45,332 nt of DNA from Candidatus Methylomirabilota bacterium (GTDB lineage Bacteria; Methylomirabilota; Methylomirabilia; Methylomirabilales; 2-02-FULL-66-22), in NCBI GenBank assembly GCA_026387775.1, contig JAPLLC010000111.1, forward strand, positions 1 through 45,332, written 5' to 3'. A model generated the notes under the pieces. That model saw nothing but the letters and a program-made list of their open reading frames with translations, was not told where the DNA came from and did not search any database. The translations under genes and the position numbers were made by a program. This document shows, piece after piece, positions 14,699-23,100 of the stretch. How positions within the stretch are numbered: position 1 is the first letter of the stretch; each line of letters starts with the position of its first letter.

Positions 14699-15859
14699 AT
14701 GACGGGCAAAGTGGCGACTTTCAGAATACCCGCCCAGATCACGCTCGGCTGCGGTGCGGCCGAGACCGCGGGGGCGGAGGCGAAACGGCTGGGAGGCACC
14801 CACGCCTTCGTGGTGAGCGATCCCATCCTGCAGAAGCTCGGGGCCACGGAAAAGATCGTGGCCTCGCTTTCGGCCCAGGGGATCAAGGCGACGGTGTACG
14901 TCGAGGTGGAGTACGAGCCTTCGGTCGGAAGTGTGGCGCCGTGCGCGGCGGCCGCGAAAAAGTCAGGCGCAGATCTGGTGGTCGGCCTGGGCGGTGGGAC
15001 CTCGCTCGACACCGCCAAGGCGGTGGCGATGCTGATGCGAAACGAAGGGTCGCTGGAGGACTATCTCGGGATCGGGCTGGTGAAGCGGCGGGGTGTCCCC
15101 TCGATCCTGATACCCAGCACCGCCGGCACGGGGGCCGAGATCACGCCGAACGCCCTCTTCTACGTCCCGGCCGCCCGGGACAAGAAGGCCGTGGTGAGCC
15201 CCCTCACCATCCCCGACGTGGCCATCGTGGATCCGCTGCTCACCCTGACGGTCCCGCCCACGGTGACGGCGGCCACGGGGATGGACGCCTTGAGCCACGC
15301 CGTGGAGGCCTACACCTCGCAGAACGCCTCGCCCATGACCGATCTCTATGCCCTGGAGGCGATCCGGCTGATCGGGACCCATCTGCGCACCGCCGTGGCG
15401 AACGGTAGCGACCTGGCCGCGCGGGACGGCATGGCCAAGGCCAGCATGTACGCCGGCATCGCTATCGGCAACGCCGGGACCAACATCGTGCACGCCCTGG
15501 CCTATCCGCTGCAGGGCCAACATCGGGTGACCCACGGGGTGGCGAATTCGCTGCTTCTGCCCTACGGCATGGAGTTCAACGCGCTCAGCAACCTGACCAA
15601 GTTCGCCGCCGTGGCCGAGGCGCTTGGCGAACCGATCGCAGGCCTGTCGCCCCGTGCCGCCGCCTCCAAGAGCGCGGAAGCCTGCCGGCTGCTGTCGCTG
15701 GACGTGGGCATCCCCCAGACGCTCCGAGAGGTCGGGATCAAGGCCGAACACCTCGCGGATCTGGTGGAGGGGGCCATGAAGGTGACCCGGCTCCTGGCCA
15801 ACAACCCGCGGCAGGTCCGCGTCGAGGACGTCAAGGCCATCCTGGAGAAGGCGCTCTAG
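14699..15859 (+). CDS. Iron-containing alcohol dehydrogenase
   Basis: 386-residue type III (iron-type) NAD(P)-dependent dehydrogenase. The cofactor loop GGGTSLDTAKA is at 98-108 and STAGTGAEITPNA at 140-152. Metal ligands are Asp196 and His200 (MDALSHAVE), His265 (VHALAYPL) and His279 (VTHGVANS), all present. The ATG has GGAGGGAGGAA upstream. Length is typical. It follows the DapA-family gene on the same strand and may reduce or oxidise the aldehyde or hydroxy acid produced or used by it; this pairing is inferred from position only. A strong hairpin follows the stop codon. Confidence 0.94.
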   Translation: MTGKVATFRIPAQITLGCGAAETAGAEAKRLGGTHAFVVSDPILQKLGATEKIVASLSAQGIKATVYVEVEYEPSVGSVAPCAAAAKKSGADLVVGLGGGTSLDTAKAVAMLMRNEGSLEDYLGIGLVKRRGVPSILIPSTAGTGAEITPNALFYVPAARDKKAVVSPLTIPDVAIVDPLLTLTVPPTVTAATGMDALSHAVEAYTSQNASPMTDLYALEAIRLIGTHLRTAVANGSDLAARDGMAKASMYAGIAIGNAGTNIVHALAYPLQGQHRVTHGVANSLLLPYGMEFNALSNLTKFAAVAEALGEPIAGLSPRAAASKSAEACRLLSLDVGIPQTLREVGIKAEHLADLVEGAMKVTRLLANNPRQVRVEDVKAILEKAL

Positions 15860-15870
15860 CCTCAACACCA

Positions 15871-15916
15871 GCAAGAGAACGGGGCCCAGTCGGTATACGA
15901 CCGGGCCCCGGCTTGC
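15871..15916. terminator. Bidirectional terminator-like hairpin
   Basis: Arms CGGGGCCCAGTCG (15880-15892) and CGACCGGGCCCCG (15898-15910) pair with one mismatch around loop GTATA, and outer GCAAG/CTTGC (15871-15875, 15912-15916) extend the stem. It lies between convergent stop codons of the dehydrogenase (15859) and the flavoprotein (15936). Confidence 0.75.
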
Positions 15917-15935
15917 TTGTGGCTGTCCGGCCGGG

Positions 15936-16511
15936 CTACGCCTTCAGCTTCGTCAACCCCCAGGCCATGTTCTGCCCCAGGGTCCGCATGGTCTGCATGC
16001 CCTCGTCGTCCGTTTCGACCTGGCCCGCCTCCCGCCCGATTCCGATGTTCCAGTAGCTGGAGCCGACGATGATCATCTGGCCGATGGTGAAGAAGTGGTT
16101 CAGGCTGTTCAGGGTGTGCATGGCCCCGCCCCGCCGGACGGCCACCACGCCCGCGCCGACTTTCCGCTTGAGCAGATCGCCGTTCACGCGCACGACCAGG
16201 CCCACACGCTCCATGAGCGCCTTCATGTTGGTCGTGATGTCCCCGAAGTACACCGGCGAGCCCAGGAGGATTCCGTCCGCGGCCAGCACCTTTTCGACGT
16301 ACTCGTTGACCGGATCGGTCTCGATGACGCACTGCTTGTCCTTCCGGTCTCGGCAGGTGAAGCAGGCGTCGCAGCCCGAGAGGGTGAGACCGGCCAGTTG
16401 GACGAGCTCGGTCTGGATGCCGTCCCGCTCCAGCTCGGCCAGGGCGGTATTGAGAAGGATGGCGGTGTTTCCATTCTTGCGGGCGCTGCCGTTGAATGCG
16501 ATGACCTTCAT
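15936..16511 (-). CDS. Iron-sulfur flavoprotein (NADPH-dependent FMN reductase-like fold)
   Basis: 191-residue flavodoxin-fold protein. The N-terminal FNGSARKNGNT (6-16) is the FMN phosphate loop. A compact cysteine motif C-X2-C-X2-C-X7-C (Cys47, 50, 53, 61) matches the [4Fe-4S] motif of the Isf family. GSPVYFGDITTNMKA (84-98) is the usual second FMN-contact region. Such proteins pass single electrons between FMN and the cluster and often act in redox-stress or quinone reduction. The gene reads toward the dehydrogenase and lies downstream of a hybrid sensor kinase on the same strand (gap 43 bases), so they may share a transcript. Confidence 0.9.
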   Translation of the reverse strand: MKVIAFNGSARKNGNTAILLNTALAELERDGIQTELVQLAGLTLSGCDACFTCRDRKDKQCVIETDPVNEYVEKVLAADGILLGSPVYFGDITTNMKALMERVGLVVRVNGDLLKRKVGAGVVAVRRGGAMHTLNSLNHFFTIGQMIIVGSSYWNIGIGREAGQVETDDEGMQTMRTLGQNMAWGLTKLKA

Positions 16512-16554
16512 GGTTCCCCCTGTGTGGGTAAAGGATGGTGGGAATGTGGAAGGG

Positions 16555-19371
16555 TCAGGCGGCCGACCGCTCCGTGATCTCGCGAATCACCCGGAGCAGC
16601 TCCTCCAGCCGGACCGGCTTCCCGAGGACGCGATCCACAAGGCCTTGATGGTCGGCCTCGCCGGCAGATTGCTCTCCCCATCCCGTCAGCAGGACGATGG
16701 GGAGGTTCGGATGTAGAGCCCGCACCGCGCGGGCGACGTCCCACCCGGTCATCTCCGGCATCCCGAGGTCCGTCAGGACGCAATCCACAGGAGTCTCGGC
16801 GAGTCGGACGAGGCCCGCCGCCCCCCCGTCGGCCTCGACGACGGAGTGCCCGGCCGCCCGAAGGAGGCTCACGACCGTCTGCCGGACCATGGGATCATCG
16901 TCGATGATCAGGACCCGCCGCGGGGTCACCGGCGCGAGGCCGGGGGGCTCTGGCGCGGCCTCGGCCTCGCGAGCGACCTGGAATGTGAGGGTCACGGTCG
17001 TGCCCTGGCCCAGGGTGGACGTCACCGCGATCCGGCCGCCGTGCCGCTCCATGATCCCGTACACCACGGCAAGCCCGAGGCCGGTTCCCTGGAGCCCCTT
17101 GGTCGTGAAGAACGGCTCGAAGACGCGCGCACGCACCTCTTCGGGTATCCCGACGCCCGTGTCCGCGATCGCCAACCCGACCTCCTCGGAGGTTGCGGTT
17201 CCGGTGAAGGTCAGGATACCGCCCTGGGGCATCGCGTCCACGGCGTTGAAGATGAGGTTCGTGAGGGCCTCCCGCACCTCGGGAGCGTGTCCCAGAATGG
17301 GGGGAAGGTCGGCCAGGGCGGTGTGCACCTCGATGCGCACTCCCCGCCGCTGCGGCTCGTCTCTCCAGCGGGGACGGGTCATCTCCAGGGCCTCGGTGAC
17401 GATCCGGGGCAGCGCCACGGGGACGAGAGGGCTCGCCCCCCGCGGTCGGGAGAAATCCTGGAGGCGCCGGACGACGTCGGCCCCGTCGGCCGCCGCCGTC
17501 TCCAGGGTGAGAAGACCCTCCCGAGTTTCCGGATCCGCGACGCGCAGCTTCAAGAGCTCCGCCTGGCCCAGAACCGTCGCCAGGACGTTGTTGAGGTCGT
17601 GGGCGATGCCCGCGCCCATCTGCCCCAGGGCGCGGAGCTTCTCGGAGCGAACCAGCTCATCCTGCGCCCGCCGCAAGCCCTCGTATGTCTGCTTCAGCTC
17701 GGCGTACAGCCGCGCGTTCTCGACGGAGATGGCCGCCTGCGCGGCGAAGGAGCGCAGGAGGTCCACTTCCTCTGTGGAGAATTCGTGCGAGGTGTGAGTG
17801 AAGATCGCCAGGACACCGCACAGGCGGTCTCCGGCGAGCAGGGGGAGCATCAGACACGACACCAGGCCCTGTGCGGCGGCGTCGGCTCGCTCGCGAAAAC
17901 GGGGATCCTGGCGCACATCTGGGCTGGTGACGGGCTGACGCGTCTCGGCGGCAAGACCGATCAGGCCCTCGCCTTTGTGGAAGCGGAGGGCGCCAGGTCC
18001 CGTCCTCTCCTTGAGACCGAGGCTGGCCACCAGGTGCAACGTCTCCTCCGCCGCCCCGATTTCCCACAGGCGTCCGACGGCCTCGGGGATCAGGACCTGA
18101 ACCGCATTCAGGATCTGCTCGGCCACCTGAGCGGGATCGAGTGTGGTCGTCAACGCGAGCGTGATGGAATTGAGCGTGGCGAGCTGCTCGGCCCGGCGGC
18201 GCGCGACCTCGTGCAGCCGGGCGTTCTCGATGGCGATGACGGCCTGCCCGGCGAAGAGGCGGAGGAGCTGCTGGTCCTGCTCGGTGAAACGACGCCCGGG
18301 ATCGGGGTTGTCGACGGAGATCGCCCCGAGCAGTCTCCCCTGGTAGATCAGCGGCTCGGAGATGACACCGACATGGCTCGTGTGCTCGAGAAGATAAGGC
18401 GTGATGTAGGGCGAGGTGCGGAAATCGTTGACGATCATCCCCTCCCGGCGCTGGGCAACCGCTCCTGCGACTGCCTCGCCGAGCTTCGGGCGGAACTCCC
18501 ACGCCGAATCGCCGTATCCGTGTCGCACGCGAGGGACAAGAATCTGCGCTGCCTCATCCCAGAGGAACACGGTTCCCATCCCGGTCCCAAGCAGACTGGT
18601 CGCGTGCCGGTGAATCAGGCTGAGGAGCGTGGCGAGATCCAGCTCTCGGACAATCTCCTCGCCCACGGCGCGGACAGCCTCGAGCTGCTGGGTGTGGATG
18701 CGCAAGGCCGCTTCGTCTTGTTTGCGGAGGGTGATGTCGCGGCTCACTCCGACAATGCCCACGACGGCTCCGGCGTGGTCGCGCACCGGCACCTTGGTCG
18801 TGAGGTGCCAGGTTGGGCGTCCCGTGGGAGCGTCGAAGGCAGGCTCCTCCTGATTGATGAGCGGTTCGCCGGATCGGAGAATCCTCTCTTCGTCCACGGC
18901 ATACCGAGCGGCCAGGTCCGGGGGAAAGTAATCGCGGTCCGTCTTGCCGAGCAGTGCCTCTGGGCGTGTTTCGCCCAGGGCACGCGTCTGGCTGTCGTTG
19001 ACCACGAGGAAGCGGCACTGATCGTCTTTGACATAGATCTGATCGGGCACCGCATCGAGGACGGCGCGGAGCCGATTGCGCTCCGCGGCGAGCGTCGTCT
19101 CGGCCTGCTGACGCTCGGCATTCTCCCTATCAGCTTTGTGAAGCAGGACATGGAGTCTGCGGATGACGAGCGCGGCCGCCGCGACGGCCGCGAAGGAGCC
19201 CAAGAGGATCGTGATCAGATGAGATTGCCAGAGCGTGATATCGGGGTGGATGACGCCCTTGGTGAGCTCGAAGAGGCTTAGACCACCGGACACGATCAGA
19301 AACGTCAGGGCCAGACGTGGGAGTGTTCTTGGGTGGGTTGCCCCGCCCCGGGATGCGTCGCTCTCTGTCAC
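16555..19371 (-). CDS. Membrane hybrid histidine kinase: PAS-GAF-GAF-HisKA-HATPase-REC
   Basis: 938 residues. Two membrane segments (about 18-38 and 51-71) are followed by a coiled linker, PAS (98-216), two GAF domains (242-385, 408-555), HisKA with phospho-acceptor His591 in GAGIAHDLNNVLA, HATPase_c (N-box NLIFNAVDA near 705-713, G boxes DTGVGIP and GTGLGLAVV) and a C-terminal receiver (818-932) with acidic IIDDD, phospho-acceptor Asp868 in LTDLGMPEM and Lys918 in GKPVR. It would relay phosphate from His591 to its own receiver; no output domain is present. The GAF linkers resemble those of the large kinase at 20142-24851, so the two are related. A palindrome lies just upstream of the start. 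Confidence 0.93.
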   Translation of the reverse strand: MTESDASRGGATHPRTLPRLALTFLIVSGGLSLFELTKGVIHPDITLWQSHLITILLGSFAAVAAAALVIRRLHVLLHKADRENAERQQAETTLAAERNRLRAVLDAVPDQIYVKDDQCRFLVVNDSQTRALGETRPEALLGKTDRDYFPPDLAARYAVDEERILRSGEPLINQEEPAFDAPTGRPTWHLTTKVPVRDHAGAVVGIVGVSRDITLRKQDEAALRIHTQQLEAVRAVGEEIVRELDLATLLSLIHRHATSLLGTGMGTVFLWDEAAQILVPRVRHGYGDSAWEFRPKLGEAVAGAVAQRREGMIVNDFRTSPYITPYLLEHTSHVGVISEPLIYQGRLLGAISVDNPDPGRRFTEQDQQLLRLFAGQAVIAIENARLHEVARRRAEQLATLNSITLALTTTLDPAQVAEQILNAVQVLIPEAVGRLWEIGAAEETLHLVASLGLKERTGPGALRFHKGEGLIGLAAETRQPVTSPDVRQDPRFRERADAAAQGLVSCLMLPLLAGDRLCGVLAIFTHTSHEFSTEEVDLLRSFAAQAAISVENARLYAELKQTYEGLRRAQDELVRSEKLRALGQMGAGIAHDLNNVLATVLGQAELLKLRVADPETREGLLTLETAAADGADVVRRLQDFSRPRGASPLVPVALPRIVTEALEMTRPRWRDEPQRRGVRIEVHTALADLPPILGHAPEVREALTNLIFNAVDAMPQGGILTFTGTATSEEVGLAIADTGVGIPEEVRARVFEPFFTTKGLQGTGLGLAVVYGIMERHGGRIAVTSTLGQGTTVTLTFQVAREAEAAPEPPGLAPVTPRRVLIIDDDPMVRQTVVSLLRAAGHSVVEADGGAAGLVRLAETPVDCVLTDLGMPEMTGWDVARAVRALHPNLPIVLLTGWGEQSAGEADHQGLVDRVLGKPVRLEELLRVIREITERSAA

Positions 19372-19706
19372 GCCTGGTCCCCGTCGGTCCGGGTCGCGAT
19401 CGACCCGGGGTGATCGAGAGAACCACGCCGGCTGCGTGTGCCGGGGGTTCAGCGCGGTTGGGTATGCCAGAGCGGGAATAGGCCTCCGCGGAGGGTATAT
19501 GGGTACCGATAACAGATAGGCTACTTGCTGGCCTCCCCCATGTCAACGGAGAAGTCCGGTGCGACTGAAATCACGCCTCGATGCGGCCGCCGCCTTTCGT
19601 CTTGCCTTTGTCCTGGCGAGGGAATACCTTGGGCCAGCACCCAGGTGCCGCGCGTCAGCTCGCGAGGGCATCATCAAGCAGAACACGGGGAAAAGGAGGC
19701 AGGGGA
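19372..19706. promoter_or_regulatory. Divergent intergenic region with palindrome CCGGGTCG-CGAT-CGACCCGG
   Basis: 335 bases between the starts of the sensor kinase (minus) and RidA (plus). A perfect inverted repeat with 8-base arms (19389-19408) lies 18 bases upstream of the kinase ATG, well placed for an operator. A second short palindrome CCTCCGCGGAGG lies near 19487. RidA has its own AAGGAGG at 19693. I see no clear -35/-10 pair and no small gene. Confidence 0.5.
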
Positions 19707-20117
19707 ATGACAGATGGTTCGCGGAATCCCATCCACGTGATCAAGACCGACAAGGCCGGCCCTCCCGTGGGGCCCTACAATCAGGGGATCAGGGCGGGCG
19801 GCTTCGTCTTCGTGGCCGGCGAGAAGGGGATCGACCCCGCGACCGGGAAGATCGTCCCCGGCGGGATCGAGGCGGAGACCCGGCGCACGCTGGAAAACAT
19901 CAAGGCCATCCTGGAAGCGGCAGGGTCTGAGATGGATCTGGCCGTGAGCAGCTTCGTCTTCATGACGGACCTCGGCGACTTTCCCAAGATGAACGCGATC
20001 TACGCCGAGTACTTCACCAAGACCCCGCCGGGTCGAACCACGGTCGAGGTGAAAGGGCTTCCGGCTGGAGCCCATGTAGAGATCACGGTCACGGCGCTGG
20101 CCGGACCGGGGGCCTGA
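19707..20117 (+). CDS. RidA family protein (reactive enamine/imine deaminase-like)
   Basis: 136-residue RidA/YjgF-family protein, a trimeric enzyme that hydrolyses reactive enamine/imine intermediates released by PLP enzymes. Family signatures: PPVGPYNQGIRAGGFVFVAG (17-36), an N-I-K-A-I-L-E-A-A-G helix, FPKMNAIYAEYF, and PPGRTTVEVKGLP, whose Arg matches the catalytic Arg105 of RidA, followed by VEITVTAL. ATG 19707 is selected by AAGGAGG upstream; a longer frame would add 42 Arg/Pro-rich residues foreign to the family. It is isolated on the plus strand between two minus-strand hybrid kinases and ends 24 bases from the end of the larger one. Confidence 0.92.
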   Translation: MTDGSRNPIHVIKTDKAGPPVGPYNQGIRAGGFVFVAGEKGIDPATGKIVPGGIEAETRRTLENIKAILEAAGSEMDLAVSSFVFMTDLGDFPKMNAIYAEYFTKTPPGRTTVEVKGLPAGAHVEITVTALAGPGA

Positions 20118-20141
20118 GCCGGATCCGGTGGACCGAGCGGC

Positions 20142-23100
20142 TCAGGACTGCGAGGACGAGTCCTGTGCGGTCTCGGCTCCTGCACGCGAACCAATTTCAG
20201 CTTCCAGCGCCGCACGCAGGGTGCGGCGCAGATCTTCCAGACGGTACGGCTTCTGGATGAAGCCGGCCAGGCGCTTCCCTGCGAAGCGCTGGGTGACGTC
20301 CTGCTGATTGTAACCGCTGGACAGGACTACGCGGACGTCGGCGCGCAGGCGTCGAAGTTCGCGGAAGGTCTCCTCCCCGTCCATGCGCGGCATGGTCAGG
20401 TCGAGGAGGACGCAGACGATCTCCTCTCCCCGCGTCTGGAAGATCTCCAGAGCCTGGCGGCCGTCCGCCGCGGTGAGCACGGTAAACCCCAACCACTCGA
20501 GAAGCTGACGGCCGGTCTCGCGCACGCCGGCCTCGTCATCCACGAGCAGCACGATCCCCTGGCTGCGCCACTGGTCCCCGGCGGTCGGGGTGGATCGCGC
20601 CCGCTCGGCGGGCTCTCCGCTGGCGGGGAACAACAGCTTGAAGGTCGTCCCCCGTCCCGCCTCCGAGTAGACCTTGATGGCCCCCTTGTGGCCGCGCACG
20701 ATCCCCAGAACCGCAGCCAGCCCCAGGCCGCGGCCGGTGAACTTGGTGCTGAAGAAGGGGTCGAAGATCCGCGCACGCGTGGCCTCGTCCATCCCGCAGC
20801 CGGTATCGGAGACCTCCAGGTACACGTAGAGGCCCTCCGCCAGGCCCTCGACGAGCGCGAGCTCCTGCAAGTAAGCCCGATCGCACCGGGTGGTGCCGGT
20901 GGTCACCCGGATGACCCCGGGCTGGTCGCCGATGGCCTCGGAGGCGTTGGTGATGAGATTCATGACCACCTGGCGGAGCTGCGTGGCATCGGCTTGGATG
21001 GCGGGCAGGTCAGGGGCGAGATAGTACTGCACAATCGCCTTCTTCGAGATCGCCACCGTGAGCATCTGCGCCATCTCGTGCACGATCGCGGAGAGATCGA
21101 GGGCTTCCACCACGAAGCGGCCCTTCCCGGAGAACGCCAGCATGTGTTTGCAGAGATCCGCTGCTCGGTGCGAGGCGGTCGCGATTTCCTGCAGATGGCC
21201 GCGAGCAGAGGCGCCGGGGTCAAGCTGCAGAAGGGCCAGCTCGGCGTGTCCGAGGATCGCCACCAAGAGATTGTTGAAGTCGTGGGCGATGCCGCCCGCC
21301 AGGACTCCGAGGCTCTCCAGCTTCTGGGCGTGCTGCATCTGATTCTCGATTCGACGCCGTTCCTCCTCCGCCTGCCTGCGCTCGGTGATGTCCCGGGCGG
21401 CCGCATAGATCAGGGTGCCCTGGTACGGACAGGCGCGCCACTCGATCCAGCGGTAGGAGCCGTCCTTGCACCGGTAGCGGTTGACGAAGTTGAGGACCTC
21501 CTGCTGGGCGGCCAGCCGTCCGACCGACGCCAGGGTCTCCTGGAGGTCGTCCGGGTGGACGAAGTCGAGGAATCGCTTACCCTCCAGCTCTGGCAGGTCG
21601 TAACCCAGGATGGATGCCCACGCGGGATTGACACGGCGGAAAAGGCCGTCCGTGTCCGCGATGCAGAGGAGGTCCAGGGCCATCGTGAAGAATCGATCCA
21701 GTTCGTCGGTCTTCTCCTGGAGCGCCGTCTCGGCGCGGGTGCGCTCGGAAAGCTCCTGTTGAGCGGCAGCGTACAACCGGGCGTTCCGGATGGCGATGGC
21801 GGCCTGCGCGGCGAATGCGCGCAGCAAGTCCATCTCTTCGGGTGTGAAGTCGTGCGATGAGCGGGTGTAGATGGTGAGAAAGCCGACGATCTCCTCCTTG
21901 TGAATCAGGGGGAGGATGATGCAACTAACGAGTCCCTCGGCTACGGCCCAATTGGGGTCCTTGAAGCGAGGGTCGCGCTTCACATCTGTGCTGATCACCG
22001 GCTGGCGCGTGGCCTCAGCGATTCCGATCAGCCCCTCGTTGGGGACGAGCTGGAAGGCCTGCCCTCCCTCTGGCTGTTGCAGGCCTAGGCTGCCGATCAC
22101 GCGGAGCGTTCGACCGGTCTCCGTCCGTTCCCAGAGGCGGCCGACACAGCCCGGGATCAGCGTCTGGGCCGCGGCCAGGATCCGTTGGGACACGACGTGC
22201 GGGTCGAGCTCGGTGGTGAGGGTCTGCGTCATCTCGATCAGCGCCGAGAGCTGCTGTGCGCGACGCGAGGTGGCTTCGTGGAGCCGGGCGTTCTCGATGG
22301 CGATGGCGGCTTGGGGGGCGAACAGCCGGAGGACCTCCTGATCGCTCTCGGTGAAGGTCCGTCCCTCGATCTCATGGTGGACGGCAATCACGCCGAGAAG
22401 CCGGTCACGATACAGAAGGGGTTCGGCGAGCGCAGCAGTGAGACTGGTGCTCTGCAGGGTCTTCGGATGGGCGTATGGTGAAGAACGGTAGTCGTTGATG
22501 ATGACGCCGCGCCGCTCTTGGACGACGCGCCCCGTCAGTCCTTCGCCGGGACGCCGGGGAAACCGCATCCGCTCCGCGCTGGGGCCATAATAGGCGTGAG
22601 GCATGAGCTGCTGCGCCTGCTCGTCCCACAGGTAGATCCCGCCGCTCGAGCCGGCGACGAGCTCCGTGGCCCGGCGCGCGACCAATCCGAGCAGCCGCAC
22701 CAAGTCCAACTCGCGGGTAATCTCCTCGCCGAGGCTGCGCAGAGCCTCCAGTTGCCGCGTCCGCTCCAGGAGTGCCCCCTCGGCCTGTTTGCGCTCCGCG
22801 ATCTCCCGCTGGGCTTCGGCGTACAGCCGGGCATTCTCGATGGCGATGGCCGCCTGGGAGGCGAGAAGTCTCAGCGACCGCTGATCTTCCATCTGGAAGG
22901 GCGGCGCCGGGCCATTCCGACTGACCGCGATCACGCCCACCAGGCGGTCGCGGTAGAGGAGCGGCTCGGCCAGCACGGCCACATGCGGCGAGTGCTCGAG
23001 CCAGAAGGGCGTGGCATAGGAGGAAGTCCGGAAGTCGTTGACCATGATCCCCGCCCGCCGGGCCGCCGCGGTGCCGGTGACCCCCTCGCCCGACCGCATC

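Noticed and set aside
16846..19281. 811-codon open frame on the plus strand opposite the sensor kinase
   Set aside because: It is the antisense shadow of a clear PAS/GAF/kinase gene in a G+C-rich genome; no ribosome site and no recognisable domain.
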